64,000 bases of DNA from Impatiens glandulifera (GCF_907164915.1 NC_061869.1:24846676-24910675), one strand, 5' to 3'. Numbered from the stretch's first letter, positions 22,376 to 36,229 are shown. Notes: generated by a model from the sequence alone, not told the origin. Translations and numbers: made by a program.

Positions 22376-23170
22376 TTCTGGAAGAATCATGTCTACGAGG
22401 TTGCGATTCCGGCCAGCTCTGTGTCCCAACAAAGAAGACAAACGAAATGACGTCATTTAGAGTAACGAAACACCGAGTTCCGTTTAGTTCCGTCTACAGT
22501 CAGCCTAGTTGACTAACGAGGTTAGTCTGTCTTGTTTGATCCGTTGTAGGCGGTTGCGCGTTGGATCCATTGTAGCGGTTGTATGGGGCATTCTGGAGTG
22601 TTGGATGAGATCTGAGTGATCATTTAATGCTCTAGAATCCTGCTACAATGATTAAAAATAATTTCAACTACACAGGATTTTTCAGATTATATTTTTATTT
22701 AAAAGGTTAATAAAATTGATTTCTAATCCATTTCTTCACCAAATATTTTACAATAAATATTTCTGGAATCATTATAACAATTATGATCATAATTTGTTTT
22801 TGGTATTTCTAGGAATTTTAGGGTATTTTATTTAATTTCTTTAAGTCATGAAGTAAACATAAATTATGATTAAATCACAAATAAATATTTTCAACCCCTT
22901 CTTTGGTCTAATTTGGATAAATTAAATACAATATTTTATCCACAAATTATTTTTGAAATTTTCATAATTTCCTTAATTAGGGTTTAATTATTAAAAAAAT
23001 TAATCCTTAATTAGGTTTTAATTCATTCCTTAAGTTATTTTGAACATAAAAATCCAAAATATTAATTTATTATTAATAAAAACAATAATATTATTTGAAA
23101 ATAGGGTAAATAATATTTTTATGTTTACAATGCATTTTATGCAATTGTAACAATAAAACATATATGAAAA
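22376..23170. other. Continuation of the flank of G; non-coding
   Basis: The first ~250 bp are moderately GC-rich (GTTCCGTTTAGTTCCGTC and a duplicated GTTGACTAAC-like word). The rest grades into AT-rich sequence. It is probably the rest of F's LTR, but no boundary is visible. No gene seen. Confidence 0.35.
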
Positions 23171-23689
23171 TGAGCCAACAATACAAAATTATGAACCACA
23201 AAAGCTAACATTTTGCTACATCTACAACTACCTTTTATCTACACATAGGACATTTTATTCTATCTCTTTATCGACATACATCTACCCTCACTTTTGATAT
23301 TTTTCTCCAACTAATTTTCCATCATCGACCACATTATACCCTCATTATGTGTATTTGATTCAATTCAAACCATCATTCTCTTAATCTCTCAAATTCGCAC
23401 ACATCCCTTCTAAAATTTGTCAATTCCCTTAATCCCTAAAATTTATGCTCACATATAACATAATCATTATCATTTTAATATTTTTAATACACTTTTTAAA
23501 ATAAGAACCAACTAAAAATACAAAACATAATCTTAAATTTGAAATGTGAACACTTTAACATATACCAATTGTGATTATTGAATTCAATTTATAATTTTGT
23601 GTAGCTCTATATTTTGTACATAATCTCGAATGTATAAAAAGTATTTTTTTTTTTAATAAATTATTTGAAAATTTTAATTATAGAGGTAC

Positions 23690-25090
23690 AAATATTTTTA
23701 TAATTTAATATTTAATTATATTGTATAAAATAGTTAATACAAATAAAATTATTCATACATATATAATTATTTATTAAAAAAATCAAGTTAAAAAAATATA
23801 ATATTATAAATAAAAAATATAATATAATGACGTATCTAATAAATTTGAAGAAAAAATTAAATAAATATTTTAACCTAATAAACATATATGAAGAGAAAAA
23901 TATAAGAGGGACACAAATAAAAAAAATATATTTTTATTTAAATATATAATAAATTAATTTTTAAATAGGTTATATATACATATTTTATATATAATTATAA
24001 CAATTTTAAAATGATTAATACAAATAAAAATTTTAATATAGCAAGATTGACGCACATAGTTACTGACATATATTCATCGTGAAAAAAAATAATATAATAT
24101 CATTTAAATATATTCATTATTTTGATCTATTATCTAAAAATGTTCAAATGGAAGATTTCTAATCACTTACCACGTTAACTTCATTTTGAACATTATGCAT
24201 TAACAAACTCTATATTATTGGTTACATTACCATCACTTTCGGCATAATATCAAACCAATCGGACAGATTAATTTATTTTTATTTAAATATATAACTTTTC
24301 AATATAGTAATACAGAAGCACCTAGTTACTGAAATATATTCTCCATGATTGAAAAAATTATACAAATAAAATTATTCATACATATATAATTATTTATTAA
24401 AAAAAATCAAGTTAAAAAAATATAAGATTAAAAATAAAAAATATAATATAATGACGTATCTAATAAATTTGAAGAAAAAATTAAATAAATATTTTAACCT
24501 AATAAAAATATATGAAGAGAAAAATATAAGACGGACACAAATAAAAAAAATATATTTTTATTTAAATATATAATAAATTAATTTTTAAATAGGTTATATA
24601 TACATATTTTATATATAACTATACCAATTTTAAAATTATTAATACAAATAAAAATTTTAATATAGCAAGATTGACGCACGTAGTTACTGACATATATTCA
24701 TCATGAAAAAAATAATATAATATCATCTAAATATATTCATTATTTTGATCTATTATCTAAAAATGTTCAATTGGAAGATTTCTAATCACTTATATTCATT
24801 ATTTTGATCTATTATCTAAAAATGTTCAATTGGAAGATTTCTAATCACTTACCACGTTAACTTCATTTTCATTTTGAACATTATGCACTAACAAACTCGT
24901 TATTATTGGTTACATTACCATCACTTTCGGCATAATATCAAACCAATCGGACAGATTAATTTATTTTTATTTAAATATATAACTTTTCAATATAGTAATA
25001 CTGAAGCACCTAGTTACTGAAATATATTCTCCATGATTGAAAAAATTAAATAATATCATCTAAATCTATTCATTATTATTGATCTACTAT
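23690..25090. repeat. Two ~0.65 kb direct repeats in AT-rich DNA
   Basis: A stretch from about 23735 (ACAAATAAAATTATTCATAC) to 24355 is repeated from about 24362 to 25030 with few differences; both copies contain AATGACGTATCTAATAAAT, TAGCAAGATTGACGCAC and CAAACCAATCGGACAG. Inside the second copy a 58-bp block (TTCATTATTTTGATC...) is itself doubled at about 24735-24850. No ORF. Confidence 0.8.
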
Positions 25091-25099
25091 CCGAAAATG

Positions 25100-28000
25100 A
25101 AATGGTCAATTAGAAGATTTGAGCGTTAACATTTTAACCACTACACTACCAAGTGATTGTTTAAATTATTTTATAATTTTGTGTATATATATATATTGTA
25201 TATAAATTTTTAAAAATACAAATAATTAATCAAATTAATTTAGTATTATTTAAATATATAACATATTAATATTTAAATATATTATTATTATTATATATAT
25301 ATATATATAAATAATATATATAATTATATAATTATAAAATAAATTAAAAATAATCATTTTTTTTATTTTAATATATCATAAATTGGTTTTTAAATGCGTT
25401 GTTATATATATTTAATATAATTATTTAGATTTTAAAATAAATATTACAAATTAATTTTTAAATATATTTTTATATATATTTCTATTTAATATATAATTAT
25501 ATAACTAATCACTCACCAAATTTATCCTTATATTGAATATTATGCACTACAAACTCGTCATTATTTATCACTTGTATCCTCACTTTCGACATCATATCCA
25601 ACTAATTGGTTAGTATCGGTCACATTATATCATCATTTTAGGCATTTTAATTAATAATTCATTTAATCCCTCAAATTCACACGCATATATACAATCATCA
25701 CATAACCTCGTTTTTGAATATTATGCATTAACAAACTTAGTTTAGGAATTTTGATAATTAATCCCTCAAATTCATATCCATAAATACTACCATCACATAA
25801 CCTAATTTTGAATATTATGCACTCACAAACTCATTTTAGGCATTTTGATTGATAATTATATTAATCCTTCAAAATTTACACCCACATATATCACATATTA
25901 ATACCCTTCTAAAATCGGTAAAACCTTGAACTCGAACTTTAGTCTCAAATTTGAATGTGAACACTTTAATCACTTTAACCGCTACACTACTTATGGTTGA
26001 AATTGTTTTATAATTTTATATATGTATATATATGGTATATATAAATTCATAAAAATGATACAAATCATTAAAAAAATTAATTTATTTTTATTCAAATATA
26101 TTATTAAATAATTTTTACATATGTTATATATATATATAATATATAATTATATAGATCATAAAATAATAAAGAAATTAATTTATTTTTAATTTAATATATC
26201 ACATATTATTTTTTAAATTTGTTGTTATGTATATTTAATATATAATTTTGTAAATTTTAAAATATTTAATACAAATTATTTAAATATATCCTAAAATAAT
26301 TTTTAAATATATTATATATTAAATATAAAATTATATATTTAATCACTTAGCAATTTAATTTTAAAATAGGTTGTTAAATATATTTAATATATAATTATGT
26401 AGATTTTAAAATAATTAATACAAATTATTTAAATATATCAAAAAATAATTTTTAAATATATGATTATATTTATTTATATTAAATATATAATTATATATCT
26501 AATCACTCATCAAATTTAACCTTATTTTAAATATTAGGCACTAAAAAACTCTTAATTATTGGTCATATGTACCAACACTTTTGGCATCATATCCATCTAA
26601 TTAGTCATTACGGTCACATTATACAATTATTTTAGGCATTTTGATCGATCATTATTTTAATCTCTCAAGTTCACACCCACATATGTCATTATCACATAAC
26701 CTCATTTTGAACATTATGCACTAATAAACTTTGTTTAGGCATTTTAATCAATAATTCCTTTAATCCTTCAAATTCACACCTACATATACCATCATCACTC
26801 AACATAATTTTTAACCTTATGAACTAACAAACTCATTTTATGCATTTTGATCACATAACTATATTTTGAACATTATACATTAACAAACTCAGTTTAGGTA
26901 TTTTTTTAAAATCTTTATCTTAATCCCTCAAATTCACACCTATTTTTTTTAAATCTTTATCTTAATCCCTCAAATTCACACCCACATATATCATATTTTA
27001 ATACCCTTATGTGAACACTTTAATCACTTCACTATTTATGATTGTTCAAATTATTTTATATTTTGTGTATGTATATATATTATTTATAAATTTATAAATG
27101 GATAAAAATAATTAAATAATTTTATTTAAATATATATCAGAAATTATTTTTTAAATATAATATTATATAGATTTATATAGATTATAAAATAATTTATTTT
27201 TATTTTAATATATCACAAATTAATTTTTAAATACGTTGTTATATATATCTATTTAAAATAATAATGTAGTTTTTAAAATAATAATACAAATTAAATTTTA
27301 ATTATATTGTTATATGTATTTGTATTTATTATATAATTATATATCTAATCACTCACAAAATTTACCATTACTTTGAACATTATGCACTAACAAACTCGTC
27401 ATTATCCCTCAAATTCACAATTAGATATGTCATCGTCACATAACCTCATTTTGAATATTATGCAATAACAAACTCAGATTAGGCATTTTGATAGATCATT
27501 TCTTTAATCCCTCAAATTCATACCCACAAATACTACCATCACATAACCTCATTTTGAATATTATGCACTCATAACTCATTTTAAGCATTTTAATTGATCA
27601 TTATAATAATCCCTCAAAATTCACACCCACACATATCACATTTTAATACCTCTCTAAAATCCACATATATATATTTAAATGTGAACACTTTAACCACTAT
27701 ACTACTTGTGATTGTTAAAATTATTTTATAATTTTGTGTATGTTTATTTATGGCATATAAATTAAAAAAAATACAAATCATTGAAAAAAATAATTTATTT
27801 TTATTTCAATATTTATAATTTAATTTTTAAATATGTTGTTATATATATAGTTAATATATAATTATATATATTACAAAATAATAAACAAATTAATTTATTT
27901 TCATTTTAATATAGCACAAAGTATTTTTTTAAATATGTTGTTTTATATATTTAATATATAATTATGTACATTTTAAAATAATTAATACAAATTATTTAAA

Positions 28001-28620
28001 TTTACCACAAAATAATTTTTAAATATATTATTATATATATATATATTTATATTGGATATATAATCATATATATAATCACTCATCAAATTAATTATTAAAT
28101 TAATTATTTAATAGGTTGTTATATATATTTAATATATAATTATGTAGATTTTAAAATAATTAATACAAATTATTTAAATATATCACAAAATATTTTTTGA
28201 ATATTTTATTATATATATTTATATTTAATAATAGTTATATATCTAATCACTCATAAAATTTACCCTTATTTTGAACATTATGCACTAACAAACGCGTCAT
28301 TATTGGTCATATTGGTCATATGTATAATCACTTTCAACATCATATCCATCTAATTAGTCATTAACACTCACATTATACCATTATTATGGGCATTTTGATC
28401 GATCATTCTTTTAATCTCTCAAATTCACACCCACATATTCCATCATCACATAACTTCATTTTGAATATTATGCACTAACAAACTCAGTTTAGGCATTTTG
28501 ATCGATCATTCCTTTAATTCTTCAAATTCATAACTACATATACCACCATCACATTGACTAATTTTTAACTTCATACACTGACAAACTGATTTGAGTTGAG
28601 TAAATTATTTTGTATTGTTA
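25100..28620. repeat. Degenerate AT-rich tandem repeats, unit about 0.7-1.05 kb
   Basis: The landmark ACCACTACACTAC-TTGATTGTT recurs near 25140, 25978, 27030 and 27700. The landmark TTTGAATATTATGCACTAAC, with CTCAAATTCACACCCACATA, recurs many times between 25520 and 28570. Between them lie AT-only blocks with TTTAATATATAATTATGTAG words. The array also reaches back in degenerate form to about 23180. No ORF of note. Confidence 0.75.
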
Positions 28621-28674
28621 ATATATCAATTATATATTTATAGAGAATTGTAAATATAAACTAATAATCTAAAG

Positions 28675-30261
28675 TGTTAAGTTAAAGTCTTTCATTAATT
28701 CTATGTGTATTAATAAGACTGAGCCGTGTTAAATTATTTATGTGTAGGATCAAAGTGAATAAAACTGAAATGGGAATATGTCTGGTAGTTGATCAACTTT
28801 GGTTTCTACATGAAGCGCATCCAGTATTTTTTCCAAATGTTTTTGGAGAAGCGCTTCCGGTTTTACGTTAACTTCGGTATTTTGATAAAGCGCATCTAGT
28901 ATTTTGACCAAATCGATTTTTGGAGAAGCGTTTCCGGTTTTATGTTAACTTCAGTATTTTGGTGAAGCGCATCCGATATTTTGTCCAAATCGGTTTTTGG
29001 AGAAGCACTTCCAGTTTTATGCTAACTTCGATATTTTGGTGAAGCGCTTCTGGTATTTATCCAAATTGGTTTTTGGAGAAACACTTCCAGTTTTATGTTC
29101 ACTTTGATATTTTTAGAAGCGCTTCCGGTATTTTTAGAAGCGCTTTCGGTATTTTGTCTGGCTCGACTCTTGAGAGGCGCTTCAAGTAATTTGATCAACT
29201 CGACTTTTTCTAGGCGCTTCCAGTATTTATCTAGTTCGGTTTTATATAAGGCGCTTCCGATATTTTAAACTAGTTCAGTTTTATACAAGGCGCTTCCGGT
29301 ATTTTTAACTAGTTCGGTTTTATACAAGGCACTTCTAGTATTATGTCAAGTTCGACTTTATAAAGTTTTTCCGTTTCTTGATCAAATTCGATATTTGATC
29401 AAGCATCCGTTATTGGAAGTTTGACACAGTAGCTGAGCTAAACCTATAGAAGACTATCACGTGCCAAATTATGTCAAATTTCATGTGATGTACGTTCCCA
29501 GTACACCACGATCTCTTTTAAGAATATTCAGTGCATTATCTTCATCTAGTACATCCACGATCAAAAGAATATCCTTTGAAGTACTACCCTGGCACACATC
29601 CAACCGAAATGGGACAAGTGTCCTCTAAACAAATTTGTCCATTGAGGTGTTATATATTTAAGAAGAAGTTGGAGGACAATTTACAACCCCAGTTTTCAGA
29701 GTTCGTACTGCTTTCACGAATCTTAATAATTTTGTGTGAACCTTTTATCAAGCGCTCAATCTCTCAAGTTCTAAGAGTATACAAGTTTGTTAGATTATAA
29801 AGTTTTACTACATACTGTTCTTTCAGTGTGAGATTTCAGTGTTGTAAGTTGACAGAATATGTTCTGTTCAACGAAGTGTTGTGTGCTAGAAGTTTGGAAA
29901 CAGGCATTGTTTAAGTCCTGGTTGTTCGACTGGGTTTGTGTAAGCGTTGTACTCAAACCAAATCTTCTAGTGAATATCCTTCTCAAGGTTGATAAGAAGG
30001 GGTGACGTAGAAGAGTTTGCTTCGAACATCCATAAACAAACTCTGTGTCTTGTGTTCTTTTCATTTCGTATTTTCCAACTCTTTATCTGCCGCTTCAAGT
30101 CTAAACAAATAGTTCTGCACTTGACTTTGTTCAAGAGTTTGTGAAGACTTGTGAAGAATAAAACATATATTATATCCAAACAGAGTTAATATCAATCGAA
30201 AGTTTTTCGTGGTTAACAATACTTGGTCAACCCCCTGCTATTGTTGACTCATTTCCTAACA
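28675..30261 (+). repeat. 5' LTR of Sirevirus D, with a GAAGCGCTTC array
   Basis: It probably starts TGTTAAG at 28675 (the start is less certain) and ends TCCTAACA at 30261, next to the primer site. At 28810-29345 the palindromic word GAAGCGCTTCCGGT and variants recur about ten times in ~55-60 bp units. TATATATTTAAG at 29651 is the probable TATA box. The shared hairpin and GGGGTGACGTAG...GAACATCCATAAA motif lies at 29980-30036. Confidence 0.75.
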
Positions 30262-30263
30262 AA

Positions 30264-30275
30264 TGATATCAGAGC
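30264..30275 (+). promoter_or_regulatory. Primer-binding site of Sirevirus D
   Basis: TGATATCAGAGC, one mismatch from the initiator-Met-tRNA site TGGTATCAGAGC, two bases after the LTR. Confidence 0.8.
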
Positions 30276-30309
30276 GAGGGTTTCTATTCTCAAGCAATCA
30301 AATATCATC

Positions 30310-32112
30310 ATGTCTCTCATTAACAAGCCTCCCATATTATGCATTGAAGAGTATGATGATTGAAAGATTCGCATGCAAGTGCATCTGGCTTCCCAAGAAG
30401 ACGACATATTGTACGTTATCATAAATGGTTCAATAAAGATCTACAAAGCCAGATCATCCACCACTGCTGCTGACAGAGCTTCTCACCCCGTTGAGAAGCC
30501 CCGACATGAGTGGACAGCTGAAGATAAAAGGAAGGCCAACCTTGATAACATGGCCAAGAACACCCTATACAGAACTCTTGACAAGAATATGTTTACAAAG
30601 ATCAGAGCATGTTCCACTTCTAAGGAAATATGAGAGAAGATTATCCAACTTTTTGAGGACAATGAACAAATCAGAGATATAAGCTCATTGTTTCCACTCA
30701 AAAGTTCGATAGCATCAAGATGCGTCCCGGGGAGACGCTGAACGAATTTGACGAATGCTTCACCAGCATTTTCATATAACTTTCCACTCTAGGAATGGTC
30801 TATGACAAGAAAGAAATCATCGCCAAGGCATTGAAGGCTCTTCTCAGTTCTTGGGATATTAAGACGATGGTGATGAGGGAGTCCAAAACCCTCCACAAGA
30901 TGGAGTTGCACAACATGTTTGCCGATTTCAAAGCCCATGAGTTCGAGATGAATTCAAGAAATGAAGACGAGCCCTCATCCTCGACCGCGACTTAGGCATT
31001 GGTGTCCTCTATGGAGTCAGTAGTTTCATTACCCATCAAGTCGGCTAAGCAGCTTAGCGAAGATGCGATGGCAATATTTGTAAAGAAGTTTGAAAATTTT
31101 ATGAGGAAGAATCAATCCAACCCATATTTCAACAACAATAATAAATGTAATGCTCACAAGGCTAGCATCCGTTGTTTCAACTGTGACACTATAGGTCACT
31201 ACAAGTCGGAATGTCGGAAGCCAATGACAGACGATAAGAAGCCAACTTATTATAAACATAAGGAGGATCGTAAATATTCAAGCATAAGAAGGATCAGAAA
31301 GCGATGTTGGTAGAGGAAAGAAGAAGAAAGTGGGCCCAAAGTGATTCGGACTCCAGTTCCTCAAGTGATAGTAATGATGAAGAAATCAAGTGCTTCATGG
31401 CTAATGGTGAAAAAGTATTTGACTTTGCCTCTGAAGAATTTACTCGAGAGGACCTGATTACTACACTCAATGACATGGTCATTGAGTACAAGAAATTGTC
31501 TAATCTCGTTTCAACTCAACCAAACAACATAACTGGTAAAACAAATGAACTATCCTCTAAGAATGAAAAGCTCAAGGAGATAGTTCAACTATTGACCAAA
31601 GAAAACAAGAGAGTCAACTATGTGATTGCTGCATGGACGAAGTCTAGGGATGCAGTCAATTAGATTACAAGTCAACTAAGTCCTACCAAATGAAATTTAG
31701 TCTAGGCTATGACAACAACAACCTAGACAAGTCATGCAAGAAGTTAAAACCCACGAAAGGAAAACTTCCTCCTATAAGTTTTTTCAAGGGTACCTCAATT
31801 GACACTCAAGCGAATCACGGAGCAGATTAGTCAATAACTAAAAAGGAATTAAAATATGTGGAGCCAACTAACAAGTCACGATGACTTAATCCTAAGAGAA
31901 TGAAAGTCAGTCGGTCGGCTAGACGTAAACATGACAAGCAGCCAAGAAGGCCTCATCAAAATTCATCCTTAAAACATAATGACTCATCGAAAGGAAGACA
32001 GAGAGATGTCAAGCCTAATGCAAGTAAAATTATTAAGACAAACACTTGGAGATCCATCAGAGTAATACATGTATGGATCCTTAAAGTACTGATTAACCGT
32101 GGACCCAATTAA
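30310..32112 (+). pseudogene. gag: gag of Sirevirus D
   Basis: The start is ATG 30310 (MSLINKPPILCIEEYDD). TGA replaces Trp at 30359-30361 and again after KEI (near 30633). Frame changes occur between 30640 and 30795 and near 31300. The order is: capsid region with WTAEDKRKANLDN; the MVMRESKTLHKMELH block (~30870); zinc knuckle CFNCDTIGHYKSEC (~31172); an acidic DSDSSSSSDSNDEE stretch; a coiled coil; and the gag C-terminus IHVWILKVLINRGPN at 32112. It is homologous to the other Sirevirus gags of the window. Confidence 0.8.
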
Positions 32113-32149
32113 ATATGGGTATCAAAGGTTGTAAATAGTTTCATTCGCA

Positions 32150-33200
32150 TATTAAACAGGTCAGCTGCTTGGAGGATTCAGCATGGTGCTTGGACAGTGG
32201 ATGCTCAAGGAATATGACCGGAAATAGCAAGTTTCTAAGCAATGTTGTAAAAGAATTTGGATAAAGAATCATATTTGGTGACAACTCCAAGGGTAAGATA
32301 GTGGGCAATGTTAAGATTGTCCATGGTAACCTCACCATTAACAACGTGCTACTTGTTGAAAATTTGTGCTACAACTTTCTTAGTATAAGTCAAATGTGTG
32401 ATATAGGATATCTTGTTAAATTCGATAAGCAAGTATGCATAGTCAAGGATCAACATGGAAGTACTCTATTGACAAGACATTGTACAAGTAAAGTTAATAA
32501 GGTCAACTGGAAAAACAAATCATTTAATCCTATTTGCATGATAGTTAAGAACAATTAAAACTGGCTTTGGCATAAGAGACTTAACCACATAAATTTTAAG
32601 ACTATTAACTCTTTATGTTCTAAGGAATTAGTTGTAGGTATTCCTAAGTTAAAGTTCTCTAAAGATAAAGTTTTTTCTTCTTGATAGATTGGCAAACAGA
32701 TCAAATCAACTTTTAAAAGTAAAGGTAACATTCAGTCTTATAGGTGCTTAGAACTTTTGCATATGGATCTCTTCGGTCCAATCAGGGTAACCAACTTAGA
32801 AGGTATGATATATACCTTAGTAATTATTGATGACTACTCTAGGTTTACTTGAGTTATTTTATTGTCTTCTAATGTTCAAATTACTCCTAATTTGATTAAA
32901 ATGCTTAAGAAAGTGTAAAATGAAAAATTGGTAAGCATAATTAAAATTAAAAGTGGTAGGGGTACTAAGTTCACTAACAAGACTTTGTCTTCTTACCTTG
33001 AGGAGTCTGGTATTAGACATGAGTTGTCTAGTTCCAGAACTCCACAGCAAAATGGCTTGGCTAAAAGGAGAAACAGAACCTGTAAGGAGGCGGCTAGATT
33101 AATGATAATCGACTTCGGAGTGGCTCAAAAGCTTTAGGAAGAGGCTATCAACACATCATATCATACTCAAAATTGGTTAATGATCAATAAGAGATTTAAG
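32150..33200 (+). pseudogene. pol: Protease and integrase of Sirevirus D, truncated
   Basis: The protease site is WCLDSGCSRNMTGN at about 32190. The HGNLTINNVLLVENLCYN block follows, then the integrase zinc-finger start LWHKRLNHINFKT (~32566). The integrase core begins LLHMDLFGPIRVT (~32755). The second catalytic motif reads SGRGTKF where functional relatives have SDRGTEF. TPQQNGLAKRRN follows. Several stops lie between. The sequence ends about EEAINTSYHTQN...INKRF, and no RT follows; element C begins within the next 60 bp. Confidence 0.75.
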
Positions 33201-33239
33201 TCGTTACTTCTCCGGGAAGTTCCATTCGAGTTGATCTAA

Positions 33240-33786
33240 ATTCTTGGAAGTAAAAAGACGACAAGGAAGCATGAGACACACTAAAAATCATGCGGTTTAG
33301 AGTTGAACATGTCCGAGAAGCCAAAACGCAAACACGGCGGACAAATTTGGAAAACCTTGCATTTAAAGACGGCGAGGGGGTGGAGGCTTTCGACATTCGA
33401 CTTACGGAGATCGTCAACGAGCTCAAGGTGTTGGGAGATCTAGTGTATGAGCATAAGGTAATGCTCAAATTCTTTCATAGTGTGTCGTATACATACAAGA
33501 GAATGGCGATGGCAATTGAGTCACTCGTCGAACTGAAAATTTTATCCATCGTGGAACTCACTAGTCAACTCCTAGTCGTAGAGGAGAACGGTGAACTCGA
33601 TGATGTTAAATCTTCTAATGAGAGACTACTACTCACAGAAGAGGAATGGCGGTTTCGGCAACGACAATGTGAGCAAGGCAGATGATCATTCAAGGGAAGT
33701 TGTAAGTAATGTGGCATCTCTGGTCATTGGGGCAAGGAGTATTGCAAGAAGAAGCGAGACCGGGAGCAGCAAGAGAAAATGAATCT
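33240..33786 (+). pseudogene. gag: gag of copia element C, 5' truncated and split by B1
   Basis: From ~33256 the frame reads KDDKEA-stop-DTLKIMRF..., then NLENLAFKDGEGVEAFDIRL and a UBN2-type gag core. The zinc knuckle CK-stop-CGISGHWGKEYC at ~33700 contains a nonsense codon. The frame reaches the insertion point at AATCT (33782-33786). With one TSD copy ignored, it resumes in frame at 43955. No 5' LTR is present, so the front of C is lost. Confidence 0.75.
33782..33786. repeat. Target-site duplication of B1 (left), AATCT
   Basis: AATCT here and at 43950-43954 flanks B1. One extra T separates it from the LTR edge as aligned with the other LTR. Confidence 0.85.
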
Positions 33787-33787
33787 T

Positions 33788-35838
33788 TTATAGGATCGGC
33801 TTTATCGATAGAGACGGGGGTCTGGCTAAGGATGAAAGCTTATGAAAAACGGTTTGAAAGAAATCATGTTCAGGACTTAATTCACTTTCTATTCTACGCA
33901 AACACTTGTAAACACTTAAAACGGATTCAAGGCGGAATTGTTTACTTGGGTTTGAAGCACAAGATGAAATATGAAAAGATGACAAAATGAAATAACACAT
34001 AAATTTTTTTATGGTTATTCGGAGAAACTCTCCTACGTCACCCCTTCTTCCAACCACCGGAAGAATTCGCTATAATATGATTCGAATCAAATACAGATTA
34101 CACACACTTAGCTCACTATTGAACAGAACACTTTCTGTTCAATTACAAGATGAAGAATATCACTCAGATAAAGGTGTTTTTGATTCTAGCTCTCTCTTAA
34201 TTCACACACAGTACAATCAGAAAGCAGCTTCACAGTATGAATATTCAAAGGCTTGAATTCAGTAAGAAAGAAGATAGAACAGTTTCACTCTCTGTAAAAT
34301 CCGATTGCTTGTTCGTTGTGTAAGGCAAAATCGTAAGGCCGATTGTCCGTTGTTCTTTAGATTTGTTAAATACTGAGCAGGAGCTAACGGTCGAATCTTC
34401 AAGAATGATACGTGGCACACTTCCATTGGAAAGCCTCCATTGTACACAGCAGGATCTGAGCACAGGGATCGTGGCCGTACATCATTGGTATTGCGCCGAA
34501 TATTCCATCAAGGATGTACCTGCAAAACAAGTAATGTGAGGAAAATTCTCTTACGTGGCATTCTTTGGTTGGTTGCATATAGTTGTTGTACTAATCTTTA
34601 CTAGAAAGTGGAGTAGGAGTAGGGTACAGCTATAGCACGTGGGTAGATGAAATGCTAGATTCAAGCATACTACTTAAATTAAGCATTTAGACGTATTTCA
34701 GTTAGACAGATTGTAAAATCAGTCTAATGAAATCACACATCTCCTTTAAATAATAACGTCTATTAGACCGCCTGGTCTAATAGAATTAGACTTATGTCTA
34801 ATTATTCAATAACCATTAGACGGTACGTCTAACTCCACTGAGTTAGACTACACGTTTAATTCCGGTTCTACCTCAGACTTGTCTGAAGGAGTTAGACGCA
34901 CGTCTAACGTTCACTAATTAGACCACACTTCTAATTATTCAATAACCATTAGACGATACGTCTAACTCCACTGAGTTAGACTACACGTCTAATTCCGATT
35001 CTACCTCAGACTTGTCTGAAGGAGTTAGACGCACGTCTAACTTTCACTAAATAGACCACACGTCTAATTATTCAATAACCATTAGAGGTACGTCTAACTC
35101 CACTGAGTTAGACTACACGTCTAATTCCGGTTCTACCTCAGACTTGTCTGAAGGAGTTAAACGCACGTCTAACTTTCACTAATTAGACCACACGTCTAAT
35201 TATTAGAATATTAGACTGCACGTCTAACTCCAATGAGTTAGACTGTACGTCTAATTCTGTGTATTCATTAGACTTACGTCTAATTCTTTACATTCATTAG
35301 ACTACACTTCTAACTCTGATGAGTTAGACTGTACGTCTAATTCTATGCATTAGACTTACGTCTAATTCCGTGTATCTATTAGACCATCCGTCTAATTACA
35401 CGTCTATTAGACTACACGTCTAACTTAGATGAGTTAGACTATACGTCTAATTCTATGCATTCATTAGACTACACGTCTAACTCCGATGAGTTAGACTATA
35501 CGTCTAATTCTATGCATTCATTAGACTACACGTCTAACTCCAATGAGTTAGACTGTACGTTTAATTCTATGCATTAGACTTACATCTAATTTCGTGTATC
35601 TATTAGACCATCCATCTAATTACACGTCTATTAGACTACACGTCTAACTCCGATGAATTAGACTGTACGTCTAATTCTATGCATTGAATGCCAAAATCGG
35701 TCTAATGACCCTCATTAGAGCCAAGTCTTATGAAATATTGTTTCAATACACCTGCATCAAAACTCATAAGTCATTTCATCATCAAAATCTCGGTGGTTAA
35801 ATTATTTCAACACTTAGTCAAAATAATTTGACCCAACA
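33788..35838 (-). repeat. 3' LTR of B1
   Basis: Minus-strand ends are TGTTGGGTC and ...GATCCTATAA (TATCA in the other LTR). It is about 2.05 kb, some 200 bp longer than the 5' LTR because of more TTAGAC/GTCTAA units. The array spans about 34690-35690. Its units are 45-60 bp, such as TTAGACTACACGTCTAACTC then ATGAGTTAGACTGTACGTCT. The shared hairpin motif is at 34011-34065. Confidence 0.88.
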
Positions 35839-35856
35839 ATTTCCCCCTTTTTGATG
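35839..35856 (-). promoter_or_regulatory. Polypurine tract of B1
   Basis: The minus strand reads CATCAAAAAGGGGGAAAT directly before TGTTGGG. Confidence 0.8.
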
Positions 35857-36229
35857 AAGAAATTGGAAACCTGCATACATATACCAAAATATGCATTCAT
35901 CATATAAATAAACAAAACCATTTGCATGCAAGTAAATCATTCAAAAGCATCCAAGTCAATCACATATGAGTGTTTTCAGAATAAACACACAATACATTGT
36001 TCAATATAACCAAAATAAGTTTACCCAAAAACATCATTAGAATATTCAAAAGAACTTCCAAAAAGACATTTAAATTCTATTCTTCTTCTTCTTCCTAGAC
36101 TTTACTTTGGAAAGGATAGACTTCAACCTAGGAGATCTCTAAGACTGCGGTTAGAGGGGAGTTGGAGTCTTCTCTTTTCCTTTTCTTGGACTTGAGCGTT
36201 TCCACCCTTTGAACATAATCGACGACCTT

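Noticed and set aside
25260..25340. TATATATA runs in 23.2-28.6 kb as promoters
   Set aside because: The whole region is extremely AT-rich; such words are expected by chance and no gene follows.
28675..33200. Sirevirus D and copia element C as one element
   Set aside because: Gag types differ (Sirevirus with GPK end against UBN2-type), and a second gag follows a truncated integrase; they are two elements joined near 33200.
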